A stretch of DNA of 64,000 nt from positions 496,001-560,000 of the forward strand of contig NZ_KB905380.1 of the NCBI RefSeq assembly GCF_000379465.1. Reading direction: 5' to 3'. The notes below the pieces were generated by a model. The model did not search any database, was not told the DNA's origin, and was given only the letters and a program-made list of their open reading frames with translations. The stretch comes from Sciscionella marina DSM 45152. GTDB taxonomy: Bacteria; Actinomycetota; Actinomycetes; Mycobacteriales; Pseudonocardiaceae. The number at the start of each line of letters is the position of its first letter. The stretch's first letter is position 1. Below are positions 35,679 to 44,938 of the stretch, piece after piece. A program made the position numbers and the translations under genes.

Positions 35679-37702
35679 AGGCCACCAGCCGCCCGCACGT
35701 TCTCCTCGCTCGGCGAGCCGTTCTCCCTTCGACGCACCCAGTCCTCGATCACCCGCACCGCTTCGGCGACGGGGACTCCGTTGATCTGGGTGCCGTCCCG
35801 GAACCGGAACGAGACCGCGCCCGCTTCGACATCCTTGCCCCCGGCCAGCAGCAGGAAAGGCACCTTCTGCGTGGTGTGCGTGCGGATCTTCTTCTGCATG
35901 CGATCGTCGGACTCGTCGACCTCGACCCGGATTCCCTTGGCCCGCAACAAGTCCGCGACCTCGTGCAGGTGCGCGGCGTGCTCGTCGGCAATCGGGATGC
36001 CGACCACCTGCACCGGGGCCAGCCACGCGGGGAAGGCCCCGGCGTAGTGCTCGGTGAGTACCCCGAAGAACCGCTCGATCGAACCGAACAGCGCGCGGTG
36101 CAGGACCACCGGCTGCTGCCGGGTGCCGTCCGCCGCGGTGTACTCCAGCTCGAACCGCTTCGGGTGGTTGAAGTCGACCTGAATGGTGGACATCTGCCAG
36201 GAGCGCCCGATCGCGTCCTTGGCCTGCACCGAGATCTTCGGCCCGTAGTAGGCGGCGCCACCGGGATCGGGCACCAGTTCGAGCCCGGAGTCGAGCGCGG
36301 CCCGGCGTAGCGTTTCGGTGGCCTCCTCCCACTGCCAGTCCTCGCCGATGAACTTCGGCGAATCGTCCCGTGTGGACAGTTCGAGGTAGAAATCGGAGAG
36401 GCCGTAGTCGGCGAGCAGATCCAGCACGAAGCTCAGCAGCGAACGCAATTCGCCGGGCATCTGCTCCTTGGTGCAGTAGATGTGCGAATCGTCCATGGTC
36501 AGCCCGCGCACCCTGGTCAGCCCGTGCACCACGCCGGATTTCTCGTAGCGGTACACCGTGCCGAACTCGAACAGCCGCAGCGGCAGCTCCCGGTAGGACC
36601 TCCCGCGCGAGCGGAAGATCAGGTGGTGCATCGGGCAGTTCATCGCCTTGAGGTAGTAGTTGCTGTCCTCGAAGGGGATCGGCGGGAACATCGTGTCCGC
36701 GTAGTAGGGCAGGTGCCCCGAGGTGAGGAACAGGTCCTCCTTGCTGATGTGCGGGCTGTTCACGAATTCGTAGCCCTCCTGCTCGTGCCGCTGGCGCGAG
36801 TAGTTCTCCAGTTCCCGGCGGATGATGCCGCCCTTGGGGTGGAACACCGGAAGACCGGAACCGATCTCGTCCGGGAAGGAGAACAGGTCCAGCTCGGCGC
36901 CGATTTTGCGGTGGTCACGCCGCTGCGCCTCGGCGAGCCGCTCCAGGTAGTCATCCTGAGCCTCGGCCGATTCCCATGCGGTGCCGTAGATCCGCTGCAG
37001 CTGCGGGTTGTTCTCATTGCCCCGCCAGTACGCGGCCGCCGCCCTGGTCAGTTTGAACGCCGGGATGTGCTTGGTGGTCGGCAGATGCGGGCCGCGGCAC
37101 AGATCCCCCCAGATCCGTTCCCCGCTGCGCGGATCGAGGTTGTCGTAGGCGGTCAGCTCGCCGCCGCCGACCTCCATCACCTCGTCGGTGTCCACATCGC
37201 CCTTGAGGTCGACGAGCTCGAGCTTGTACGGCTCCCCCGCCAGTTCCTCGCGGGCCGCCTCCAGGGAGTCGTAGCGGCGCCGGGAGAACCGCTGTGCGCC
37301 CTTGATGATCTTGCGCATGCTCTTCTCGAGCGCTTCGAGGTCTTCCGGGGTGAACGGCTCGGCGACGTCGAAGTCGTAGTAGAAGCCGTCCTTGACCGGC
37401 GGGCCGATGCCGAGTTTCGCGTTCGGGCGCAGCTGTTGCACCGCCTGGGCGAGCACGTGCGCGCAGGAGTGCCGGATCACGCTGCGGCCGTCCTCGGTGT
37501 CCGCAGCCACGGCCTCGACCTCGGCGTCCTGCTCGGGGGCCCAGGCCAGATCGCGCAGCGTGCCCTCGGCATCGCGCACGACCACGATCGCCTCGGCGCC
37601 CTTGGTCGGTAATTCCGCCTCCCGTACCGCGGCACCAGCGGTAGTGCCCGCCGGCACCTTCACGCTGGGTGCGGACACGGCGGCTGCTGGCTGGACACTC
37701 AC
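35675..37702 (-). CDS. thrS: Threonyl-tRNA synthetase
   Basis: A 675-residue class II synthetase charging tRNA-Thr. It has the N-terminal TGS domain, the editing domain ([13 protein letters not shown]), the catalytic core with zinc ligands ([12 protein letters not shown]) and [19 protein letters not shown], and a C-terminal anticodon-binding domain. GTG 37702 is chosen: AAGGAG lies 5 nt upstream and the resulting N-terminus fits other actinobacteria. It heads the minus-strand PIM gene group. Confidence 0.98.
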   Translation of the reverse strand: MSVQPAAAVSAPSVKVPAGTTAGAAVREAELPTKGAEAIVVVRDAEGTLRDLAWAPEQDAEVEAVAADTEDGRSVIRHSCAHVLAQAVQQLRPNAKLGIGPPVKDGFYYDFDVAEPFTPEDLEALEKSMRKIIKGAQRFSRRRYDSLEAAREELAGEPYKLELVDLKGDVDTDEVMEVGGGELTAYDNLDPRSGERIWGDLCRGPHLPTTKHIPAFKLTRAAAAYWRGNENNPQLQRIYGTAWESAEAQDDYLERLAEAQRRDHRKIGAELDLFSFPDEIGSGLPVFHPKGGIIRRELENYSRQRHEQEGYEFVNSPHISKEDLFLTSGHLPYYADTMFPPIPFEDSNYYLKAMNCPMHHLIFRSRGRSYRELPLRLFEFGTVYRYEKSGVVHGLTRVRGLTMDDSHIYCTKEQMPGELRSLLSFVLDLLADYGLSDFYLELSTRDDSPKFIGEDWQWEEATETLRRAALDSGLELVPDPGGAAYYGPKISVQAKDAIGRSWQMSTIQVDFNHPKRFELEYTAADGTRQQPVVLHRALFGSIERFFGVLTEHYAGAFPAWLAPVQVVGIPIADEHAAHLHEVADLLRAKGIRVEVDESDDRMQKKIRTHTTQKVPFLLLAGGKDVEAGAVSFRFRDGTQINGVPVAEAVRVIEDWVRRRENGSPSEENVRAAGGL

Positions 37703-37979
37703 GGTGACTCCTTCGGGATGGGTAGGTACCCGCCTCATGCTAATGGCCGGGTCCGCTTGCCTTACCACCGGATTTCACCCACCGGTCATCCGCTCGTGCT
37801 GAGATGGCGGCTATGACTGTGTTGCCCCGATCGGACCTTTCCTCGCGCTCCGCCATCGGCTCGACTTCTCACTCGCTCCGCTCCTCGCTCGGCAGGGCTC
37901 GCTGCGATGCCCACTCGATCGGCGTCTTCGCGGATTCTGGCCGCAAGCGGCCCCGCGATGCCCGGAAAGGCCCGCTCTC

Positions 37980-40048
37980 GTGACCGAACTCACCCGCCGC
38001 GGCCTGCTCGGGCTCGCCGCATCCGGCGCCGCCGCCTCGCTGCTCCCACCCTCGGTACACCGCGCCATCGCCGCGCAGGCACCGCGCCGCGACGGCCTCG
38101 GCGCGATCGGGCACATCGTGGTGTTCATGCAGGAGAACCGTGCCTTCGACCACTATTTCGGCCGGCTGCGCGGAGTGCGCGGATTCGGCGATGCGACCGC
38201 GATCGAGCTGCCCGATGGCGAACCGGTGTGGTCTCAGCCAGGTCCCTTGGCCAAGCGGGTGCTCCCCTTCGCGCTGCGCGCGGGCGCCGAACGCGAGGGC
38301 CGTCCGGACTCCGACATCCAGTACCTCGATTCCCTGGACCACAGCTGGGCGGGCAGCACCGCGGCACACGCGAAGGGCTGGTGCGACGGGTGGATCGCGG
38401 CCAAGGGCGCGGCCACCATGACCTACTACGAGCGCCGGGACATCGGGATGCAGTACGAGCTCGCCGACACCTTCACGGTCTGCGATGCCTACCACTGCTC
38501 GATCTTCGGCTCCACCAACCCGAACCGCACCTACCTGTGGAGCGGGATGGTGGGCACCGAGCCGGGAAGCCGGAAGCGTGCGGTGGACAACGACGCGTAC
38601 GACAAGAACCATTCCGGCTACACCTGGACCACCTACCCCGAACGCCTCGAGGCGGCCGGGGTCAGCTGGCGGATCTACCAGGAGTGGGACAACTTCACCG
38701 ACAACGCGGTCGAGTACTTCCGTCCATTCAAGAAGATCGGTGACACCCTGCTCGCCGCCGTGGACGGAAACTACCGCACCACGGAGGAATTCTACGAATC
38801 GCTGCCCGGAAAGTCCGCCGCGCGGCGGGAGGAACTGCTCGGTCAGCTGGCCGCGGCGCGGGCCGCGCTGCCCGAGGCACAGCGGAACCTGTTCGACCGC
38901 GCGATGTACCGCAGTGAACCGGACACCCTCGTCGAACGCATCCGCGCGGACATCGAGGCGCGCACCCTGCCCAAGGTGACCTGGATCGTGGCGCCCGCGG
39001 TGTACGCCGAGCACCCGGGCAGTTCCACCCGGTGGGCAGCGCGAACCTGATCTACGAGGTGCTCGACGCGTTCGCCGCCGACCAGGACACCTGGGACCGG
39101 ACCGCCATCCTGCTCAACTTCGACGAGAACGACGGCTATTTCGACCACGTGTCCCCGCCCATTCCGCCGAAGCCACAATCGGGCAATGGGCCGGACTACT
39201 ACGACGGGAAACCCATCGGGCTCGGATTCCGGGTGCCGATGACCATCGTGTCGCCGTGGACGGTCGGCGGTTTCGTCGACTCCGAGGTGTTCGACCACAC
39301 TTCCGTGCTGCGCCTGCTCGAACGCTGGACCGGGGTGCGCGAACCCAATATCAGCGCATGGCGCCGCACCGCCTGCGGAGACCTCACCTCGGCCTTCGAC
39401 TTCACCGCGAACGCGCGCCCTCGGCGCCCAGAGCAGCCCGGCCCGGTCCCCGAGCCCATCGACCGGTGGACCCCGAAACCACCGGACGAGCAGGCGCAAC
39501 CGGTGCAGGAACCGGGAAAGCGCCCCGCGCGGCCACTTCCCTACCAGTGTTCCGCGCGCGCCGAGGTGGCCGAGGGGAAACTGCGCATCGAGCTCAGCAA
39601 CACCGGCGAGCGGACCGCTCCCTGCCTGGTGTTCACCTACGAAGGCGAGGCCCGGCAACCGATCCCGGTGGATGTACTCGGCACCGCGACCGTGGAACTG
39701 CCCATTCCCCGCGAGCGCTACCGGATCACCGTGCTCGGCCCGAACCGGTTCCGTTTCGATGCCAGGGGAGGTTCGGAAAACGCGGCCCTCGCGGCGGGTC
39801 TGCGGATCGAGAACGCCGCCCCGTTCGCCGAACTGCGCGCGAGCGAGGCACGCACGGTGCGCCTCGAGAGCACCCATTATGCGGCGGATTCCCGGACCGC
39901 ACGGATCCCGGCCGGTTCCAGCCGGCGGATCCCGGTTCCGGTCCAGGACGGGTGGTACGAGGTTCGGCTGAGCTGCCCGGAGGATCCGGAGCTCGGGGTG
40001 TGGATGACCGGCCACGTGGAGAACGGGCGGCCCAGCATCAGCGGATAG
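37980..40048 (+). pseudogene. Tat-exported phospholipase C, single-base frameshift
   Basis: A non-specific phospholipase C of the acid-phosphatase-like superfamily, about 689 residues if corrected. The twin-arginine signal is TRRGLLGLAASGAAA; the catalytic core includes MQENRAFDHYFG, GSTNPNRTYLWSG and FDENDGYFDHVSPP; a C-terminal DUF756-type region ends the protein. The frame breaks at a CCC run (39028-39030). One extra C restores STPVGSANLIYEVLDAF and the frame then runs cleanly to 40048. Both halves look functional, so the break may be a sequencing error or a recent mutation. It would hydrolyse phosphatidylcholine-type lipids outside the membrane. Confidence 0.85.
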
Positions 40049-40067
40049 ACCCCGCTCCGGGGTTACC

Positions 40068-40259
40068 GTGAGCCTTATGCCTCCGATCCGCACCCTCGCC
40101 GTGCAGTTCCGCACCTTCTGCTCGGACGAGGACGAGGTCGAGGCCCGCAGCATGATCGCCTTCTCCCTCGCGGTCGGCAAGCACTTCCTCGCCGCCGACC
40201 ACGGTGATCGCACGCGTACGGAGGTAGTCGAACTCGCCAGCGCGCATCTGTTCAGCTGA
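40068..40259 (+). CDS. Small hypothetical protein
   Basis: A possible 63-residue protein (GTG 40068; ATG 40077 also possible). Its third codon positions are almost all G or C, as in real genes here, while the overlapping opposite frame is unstructured. No family is recognised, no ribosome-binding site is visible, and it lies between a phospholipase and an endonuclease on the same strand. Function unknown. Confidence 0.4.
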   Translation: MSLMPPIRTLAVQFRTFCSDEDEVEARSMIAFSLAVGKHFLAADHGDRTRTEVVELASAHLFS

Positions 40260-40351
40260 TCGCCCCCGTCCGATCGTCGGTACCGAACGGGACGGCTCGG
40301 ATGCGAGGGTGCAACCGGACGAACCGAGTTCGGTTGCACGGAGGGGTTTTG

Positions 40352-41104
40352 ATGCGCCGTCTTCGCATTCTCGCGGGCCTGTCGGCCGCCGCGATCCTGG
40401 GGTTGAGCGCGCCCGCGCTCGCCGCCGCTCCCCCGGACGGCTATTACCGGGACGCACAGGGAAAGACCGGTCCGGAACTGAAGGCCGCGCTGCACACCAT
40501 CATCAGCAAACAGGACACCCTGAGCTACGACCAGGCCAAGGACGCGCTCGCCAAGACCGATCAGGACCCGGCCGATCAGTCCGATGTGATCGAGCTGTAC
40601 ACCGGCCGTTCGGTGAGCGCATCGGGCGGCGAGTGGAACCGCGAGCACGTCTGGGCGAAATCGCACGGGGATTTCGGCACCGCACCCGGACCGGGAACCG
40701 ATGTCCACCACCTGCGCCCGTCCGATATCAAGGTCAACAGCGAGCGCGGAAACAAGGATTTCGACAAGGGCGGAAACGCGGTCCAGGGCGCGCCGGGCAA
40801 TTTCACCGATGACGATTCATTCGAGCCGAGGGACGCCGTGAAAGGCGATGTGGCCCGCATGATCTTCTACATGGCCGTACGGTACGACGGCGGTGACGGA
40901 TTCCCCGATCTCGAACCCAATGACAAGGCCGGCAATGGGAGCGCTCCGGCGATCGGGCGCCTTTCCGTGCTCAAACAGTGGAGCGAGCAGGACCCGCCGG
41001 ACAAGTTCGAGCAACACCGCAACGACGTGATCTTCGATGAGTACCAGCACAATCGCAACCCGTTCATCGATCACCCGGAATGGGTGAAGGCAATCTGGTC
41101 CTAG
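40352..41104 (+). CDS. Secreted endonuclease I-family nuclease
   Basis: A 250-residue exported nuclease. The signal peptide (RRLRILAGLSAAAILGLS, cleavage after PALA) leads into the endonuclease I fold with EWNREHVWAKSHGD and TDVHHLRPSDIKVNSERGN, which carry the catalytic His and metal ligands. It probably degrades external DNA for nutrients. ATG 40352 has GGAGGGG about 6 nt upstream. Confidence 0.9.
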   Translation: MRRLRILAGLSAAAILGLSAPALAAAPPDGYYRDAQGKTGPELKAALHTIISKQDTLSYDQAKDALAKTDQDPADQSDVIELYTGRSVSASGGEWNREHVWAKSHGDFGTAPGPGTDVHHLRPSDIKVNSERGNKDFDKGGNAVQGAPGNFTDDDSFEPRDAVKGDVARMIFYMAVRYDGGDGFPDLEPNDKAGNGSAPAIGRLSVLKQWSEQDPPDKFEQHRNDVIFDEYQHNRNPFIDHPEWVKAIWS

Positions 41105-41226
41105 CTGGAATCTGCGGTCTCGGCCGCCTGACCGGCCCGGCCGTGCTGCGCACCGACGCGGGGTTCGCCTCCGGTCCGGCCGACATCACCAGCGGCCCGC
41201 CGGGCGCGCTGCTAGCCTCGGCGATC

Positions 41227-41790
41227 GTGCCATTCCTCGGTGTTGTCGGCTGCGCGGCCGACGGAGTCGACCAGATCGGGCCCCGGTTGATCGAACCCAT
41301 GCTCCGGCGCGGCTGGGGTGCCGGGGTCACCCTCACCCCGACCGCCGCGACCTGGCTCGACGCCGAGGGCTCCATTCCGCGACTCCGGGAACTGACCGGA
41401 CTGCCCGTGCGCCGCGCTCCCCGGCTGCCGAGCGAGGCCAAACCGCATCCCGTACCGGACTGCTACGTGGTCACGCCCGCGACCGCGAACACCGTCGCGA
41501 AGCTCGGCCTCGGCCTCGCCGACAACCAGGCACTGACCCAAGTGTGCGAGGCCATCGGAGGCGGTGATGTTCCCGTCATCGTCTTCCCGCGCATCAATGC
41601 CGCACACGCCGCGCATCCCGCGTGGCCCCAACACATCGCGGCGCTCCGGAAGGCCGGCGTCACCTTGATCACCGGCGAGGACGTCTGGCCGCTCCACCGG
41701 CCCCGCGAGGGTTCCCCGGATCGCGAACTGCCCTGGTCCGCCATCATCGAAGCGATCGAAACGAATTCACCGAAGAATCGTCCGGGATAG
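41227..41790 (+). CDS. Flavoprotein (phosphopantothenoylcysteine decarboxylase-like)
   Basis: A 187-residue HFCD-type flavoprotein: FLGVVGCAADGVDQIGPRL, VTLTPTAATWL, CYVVTPATANTVAKLGLGLADN. This fold includes the CoaC part of CoA synthesis and peptide decarboxylases that bind FMN. GTG 41227 is preferred because the fold begins there and TAGCCT (41213-41218) fits a leaderless promoter; an in-frame ATG at 41080 would overlap the nuclease and add residues unlike the family. Substrate unknown. Confidence 0.8.
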   Translation: MPFLGVVGCAADGVDQIGPRLIEPMLRRGWGAGVTLTPTAATWLDAEGSIPRLRELTGLPVRRAPRLPSEAKPHPVPDCYVVTPATANTVAKLGLGLADNQALTQVCEAIGGGDVPVIVFPRINAAHAAHPAWPQHIAALRKAGVTLITGEDVWPLHRPREGSPDRELPWSAIIEAIETNSPKNRPG

Positions 41791-41792
41791 AC

Positions 41793-41834
41793 AAGAAGCC
41801 CTGTCCCTCGTGAGAAGGAACAGGGCTTCTTTTA
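41793..41834. terminator. Bidirectional terminator between flavoprotein gene and tRNA-Val
   Basis: The 12-bp arms AAGAAGCCCTGT and ACAGGGCTTCTT with a 15-nt loop end in TTTT on the plus strand and have an A-rich 5' side. It separates the flavoprotein gene from the convergent tRNA cluster. Confidence 0.88.
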
Positions 41835-41840
41835 CCTTGC

Positions 41841-41915
41841 TGGTGCGCGATACTGGGATCGAACCAGTGACCTCTACCGTGTCAAGGTAGCGCTCTCCCG
41901 CTGAGCTAATCGCGC
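41841..41915 (-). tRNA. tRNA-Val (GAC)
   Basis: A full cloverleaf is present: acceptor GCGCGAT/ATCGCGC, anticodon loop CTTGACA (GAC), T loop GTTCGATCC, and an encoded CCA end. It is the last of three minus-strand tRNAs (Gly-Cys-Val). Confidence 0.95.
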
Positions 41916-41916
41916 G

Positions 41917-41988
41917 AGGCGGAGGCGGGAATCGAACCCGCGTACAGGGCTTTGCAGGCCCTTGCCTAAGCCACTCGGCCACTCCGCC
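41917..41988 (-). tRNA. tRNA-Cys (GCA)
   Basis: Acceptor arms GGCGGAG/CTCCGCC with discriminator U, anticodon loop CTGCAAA (GCA), T loop GTTCGATTC. CCA is not encoded. It lies 1 nt from the tRNA-Val gene. Confidence 0.95.
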
Positions 41989-42057
41989 GTGTTTGCCGGA
42001 CCATCCGGATAGACCGACATAGCCAAGGCCGAGTTCCTCGAGACCCCAACCTTTCCG

Positions 42058-42130
42058 AGCGGACGACGGGACTCGAACCCGCGACCCTCACCTTGGCAAG
42101 GTGATGCGCTACCAGCTGCGCTACGTCCGC
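42058..42130 (-). tRNA. tRNA-Gly (GCC)
   Basis: Acceptor arms GCGGACG/CGTCCGC with discriminator U, anticodon loop TTGCCAA (GCC), T loop GTTCGAGTC. CCA is not encoded. It is the first tRNA of the cluster. Confidence 0.95.
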
Positions 42131-42177
42131 CTGCCCGGCTTGTTCACCGTGGCGTATGGGGAAACTCTAGCCGACGA

Positions 42178-42207
42178 GCGGTGACCGCCACACACGGGGG
42201 TCACCGC
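42178..42207. terminator. Stem-loop downstream of ssgB
   Basis: The arms GCGGTGACC and GGTCACCGC form a 9-bp stem with a 12-nt loop, just beyond the ssgB stop codon. It has no strong T tract, so this is a moderate terminator candidate. Confidence 0.45.
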
Positions 42208-42224
42208 CCGCCGGGGCGGCAGCG

Positions 42225-42650
42225 TCAGCCCATGTCGTTGGGGATGAGGCTGGCGATCGCGTCATCCACGTCCACCCACAGGTGCTCGTTGCCGGGGAGC
42301 ACGACGTCGTAGGTGCTGTCGAGAAAATCGGCGAGTTCTTCCGCGGAAGCCTCGAACATCGCATGCCCCGAAGGCGAAGTGAGCTCGAGCACGATCACGC
42401 CGGGGTCATCGGTGGCCGGGCGCATCCGGACATCTCCCTCGCCCGCATCGGCGATCAGCCCGTCGGCGAGCAGATCGCGAGCGAACACCCATTCCACCCA
42501 GCCCGAGCGGCCGGTGCGGAACGCGGCGATCACCGCGTACGGGTCACGGGTGTCGTAGCGCAGCTCCACCTGCACCGGCACCGCCGGTGTCCTCGGTGCG
42601 AGCAGTTCGAACACCGAGGTGGACCGAAGCGTCACGTGGTCATTACGCAT
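42225..42650 (-). CDS. ssgB: SsgA/SsgB-family cell-division and sporulation regulator
   Basis: A 141-residue SsgA-like protein: VELRYDTRDPYAVIAAFRTG, WVEWVFARDLLADGL and SGHAMFEASAEELADFLDST are typical. In Streptomyces SsgB recruits FtsZ to sporulation septa; the family is limited to morphologically complex actinomycetes, which is why it informs the likely host. The symbol is given because the N-terminus and length fit SsgB best. ATG 42650 has GGAGGG about 8 nt upstream. Confidence 0.9.
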   Translation of the reverse strand: MRNDHVTLRSTSVFELLAPRTPAVPVQVELRYDTRDPYAVIAAFRTGRSGWVEWVFARDLLADGLIADAGEGDVRMRPATDDPGVIVLELTSPSGHAMFEASAEELADFLDSTYDVVLPGNEHLWVDVDDAIASLIPNDMG

Positions 42651-42775
42651 GGTCTATACCCTCCTGGTCCCTCCCTCGGCCACCTTCCGGCCGAGCGTCA
42701 CGAGTGAGACGCAGCCACCCGGTGAATCCGTCGCGACTTTCGCCAATGTCACCCGGCTGGTGGACGTGACGTGAT

Positions 42776-42946
42776 TCATGCGGTACTGCACGCAACCTCA
42801 TCGCCCCCTTCGTCCTCCGGCAAGTCGGGCCATCTCTTCGCAGTCTCACACACCGGGCAGACGATCTGAAGCAGATCAACCGGCGTCCGGGTGTTATATG
42901 GCTCGCTCGATATCGGATTGTGTCGCTTCGGGCACACTGGCGCCAT
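42776..42946 (-). CDS. Possible small cysteine-rich protein
   Basis: A tentative 56-residue frame starting MAPVCPKRH and containing CPVCETAKRW, which with the first Cys/His could form a zinc site. Codon use is only partly typical and the rest of the 42651-43000 gap is lower in GC, so this may be chance. A 19-codon frame on the plus strand (42945-43004) ends in GTGA overlap with the next gene. Neither has a proven signal. Confidence 0.25.
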   Translation of the reverse strand: MAPVCPKRHNPISSEPYNTRTPVDLLQIVCPVCETAKRWPDLPEDEGGDEVACSTA

Positions 42947-43000
42947 GGAGTCTACGGATAAAGCAGTCATTTCGGTCGATTTTCGGTCAGGTGATCGCGC

Positions 43001-43414
43001 GTGAGACAGCGACTCCGGACAGTCGTCGGTGACCTGCACCGCTGGCGGGACGCCGATCCACGAAGGCAGTTCGCCTTCCGGATCGCCATCGGTGTCCTCG
43101 GCACCCTCGTCACCGTCGGCGGGCTCGTCATGATCCCGTTCCCCGGCCCCGGCTGGCTGGTCGTGTTCGCCGGTCTCGGCATCCTCGCCACCGAGTTCAC
43201 CTGGGCGCGCCGGTTGCTCGAGTTCGCCAAGCGCTATTACAACGCCTGGCTGAGGTGGATGGGCGAGCAGAACTGGTTCGTCCGCTCGCTCGTACTCACC
43301 GGCCTGTTCGCGCTCATCCTGGCCGTACTGTGGCTCATCGGCGTGTTCTCCCTCGTCGGCGGGTGGTTCGGCATCGAGTGGCCGTGGTTGCGCAGCCCCG
43401 TCTTCGGCGGCTGA
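43001..43414 (+). CDS. TIGR02611-family (PGPGW) membrane protein
   Basis: A 137-residue protein with three to four membrane helices and the family signature MIPFPGPGWLVVFAGLGILATEF. The family is common in actinobacteria but has no known function. GTG 43001 lacks a clear ribosome-binding site; a short upstream frame ends over its start codon. Confidence 0.85.
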   Translation: MRQRLRTVVGDLHRWRDADPRRQFAFRIAIGVLGTLVTVGGLVMIPFPGPGWLVVFAGLGILATEFTWARRLLEFAKRYYNAWLRWMGEQNWFVRSLVLTGLFALILAVLWLIGVFSLVGGWFGIEWPWLRSPVFGG

Positions 43415-43450
43415 ACCACGTGCGCTACGCTGCTGACCATCGGCAAGCGA

Positions 43451-43525
43451 GCGCGATTAGCTCAGCGGGAGAGCACTGCCTTCACACGGCAGGGGTCACT
43501 GGTTCGATCCCAGTATCGCGCACCA
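43451..43525 (+). tRNA. tRNA-Val (CAC)
   Basis: Acceptor arms GCGCGAT/ATCGCGC, anticodon loop CTTCACA (CAC), and an encoded CCA. Outside the anticodon arm it is nearly identical to the tRNA-Val (GAC) gene on the opposite strand 1.5 kb away. Confidence 0.95.
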
Positions 43526-43535
43526 GCTGGTAACA

Positions 43536-43570
43536 GAAGCCCTGTTCCTCTTCATGAGGAGCAGGGCTTC
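43536..43570 (+). terminator. Terminator after tRNA-Val (CAC)
   Basis: The 15-nt arms GAAGCCCTGTTCCTC and GAGGAGCAGGGCTTC pair with one G-U. The hairpin resembles the one at 41793 next to the other tRNA-Val. No T tract follows. Confidence 0.75.
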
Positions 43571-43608
43571 AGTCATGTACGGGCCCGCCGCGCGGCCGAC
43601 GGGGTGCT

Positions 43609-44163
43609 GTGGTGCGGGAATCCGCCGTCGTGGCAACGGTCGCGACCGGAACCGTGCTGAATCCCCTGGACGCATCGGTGATCGCGGTGGCGCTTCCCCT
43701 AGTGCGGCAGCACTTCGGAGCCGGAATCACGGCCGTGACCGGGTCGGTGAGCGGCTTTCTACGTCACGGGCACCCTGGGACAGACCATGATGGGCAGGCT
43801 GGCCGATCAGTCCGGTCCGCGCCGCGAGGGATCACTCGTGGCCGACACCGGATGGCAGGACACGTTCGCGAGAAATGTTCCGGCGGCGGTTGCCGCGGTG
43901 CTCCTCGCCGGGCGCCGTCTCCCCGCGGACCGTCCACGAACGGCCGCTTCGTGGGCGCCGTGCTCGCCCGGCTGGTGTTTCTGTTGTCGTTGAGCGATTC
44001 CCCGATGTCCGGTCGCTCGCCGTGCGCCCCAGACTGATAGGCGTCCTCGGTCAGTACGCCTTGGCGAATCTCGCCTTCCACCCCGTGCTCTACGCGATTC
44101 CCGAGTGGCTGCGACAGGTGCGGGGAACCGATCCGAGGGCGGCCGGTAGCCACCGGATCAGCC
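43609..44163 (+). pseudogene. Decayed MFS transporter relic
   Basis: Fragments of an MFS protein appear in three frames: TVLNPLDASVIAVALPLVRQ (helix 1), then YVTGTLGQTMMGRLADQSGP after a one-base slip near 43759, then ALANLAFHPVLYAIPEWLRQ near 44050-44110. Only about 555 of the 1200 or more bases of an intact gene remain, so this is a true relic with deletions, not a simple sequencing error. It abuts the tRNA-Val terminator and the IclR gene. Confidence 0.8.
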
Positions 44164-44172
44164 CGCGGCGGA

Positions 44173-44916
44173 TCAGGTGCGCGCGCCGAGGGTCCGGGAA
44201 ATCGCCAGCGCCGCGGTGCGCACGGCGGGGGTCATCCGGCGCAGATCGAGCCGCCCGGACAGCCCGGAAACGGAGATGGCGCCCGCCACGGTCTGGTCGA
44301 TGTTGAGGATGGGACTGGCCGCGCACACGATCCCGGCCCCGGATTCCTCGTATTCGTTGGCGACGCCGTTTGCCCGCACGGTGCGCAGCTGCCTGGTGAG
44401 CATGGCGGGATCGGTGATGGTGCGTTCGGCGACCCGGCGCAGTCCCCGGCGCAGCACCTCGTCGAGCACCCGCTGCGGGGAGAACGCGAGCATCGCTTTG
44501 CCCACTCCGGTGGCGTGTGCGGGAAGCCGGCCGCCGGTGCGCGAGGGAAGCGGGGGCGCCTCGGGGTTGCGGAATATCTCGAGGTAGACGACATCGGTGC
44601 CGTCGAGCACGGCGAGGTGCACGGTCTGCCGGGTGGCGGCGCGCAGATCGGCCATGTACGGCAGCGCGGCCTCGCGAAGACCGAGCTTGCGCGGCACCCG
44701 CTCGCCGAGTTCGAACAGCCGCAGGCCGAGGGTGAACCGGACACCGGAACGCTCGAGCACACCGTGTTCGAGCAGTGTTCCGGCCATCCGGTGCACCGTC
44801 GACTTGGCGAGTCCGGTCCGCCGCGCGAGTTCGGAGACGCTCAGCACCCGGTCGGTGTCGAAGGCGCCGAGAATGAGCATCATACGGTCGATGACCGCGT
44901 TCGGCGGCTCGGTCAT
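44173..44916 (-). CDS. IclR-family regulator of the lower meta-cleavage operon
   Basis: A 247-residue IclR regulator with an N-terminal winged helix (LSVSELARRTGLAKSTVHRM) and a C-terminal effector domain (PAHATGVGKAMLAF, ISVSGLSGRL). It starts 22 nt after the aldolase stop, so it is probably the last gene of the hydratase-dehydrogenase-aldolase operon and regulates it through the inverted repeat at 47729. The inducer may be an aromatic or steroid-derived acid (inference). Confidence 0.9.
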   Translation of the reverse strand: MTEPPNAVIDRMMLILGAFDTDRVLSVSELARRTGLAKSTVHRMAGTLLEHGVLERSGVRFTLGLRLFELGERVPRKLGLREAALPYMADLRAATRQTVHLAVLDGTDVVYLEIFRNPEAPPLPSRTGGRLPAHATGVGKAMLAFSPQRVLDEVLRRGLRRVAERTITDPAMLTRQLRTVRANGVANEYEESGAGIVCAASPILNIDQTVAGAISVSGLSGRLDLRRMTPAVRTAALAISRTLGART

Positions 44917-44938
44917 GCGGCGATGTTACGTGCCGCGG

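Noticed and set aside
37703-37979. Possible small gene or repeat upstream of phospholipase C
   Set aside because: There are short frames and a CTCGCTCCGCTCCTCGCTCGG-like run cut into fragments, but no ribosome-binding site, family or conserved fold.
41841-43608. tRNA genes as attachment sites of an integrated element
   Set aside because: No integrase, excisionase or duplicated tRNA 3' end in direct orientation was found near them.
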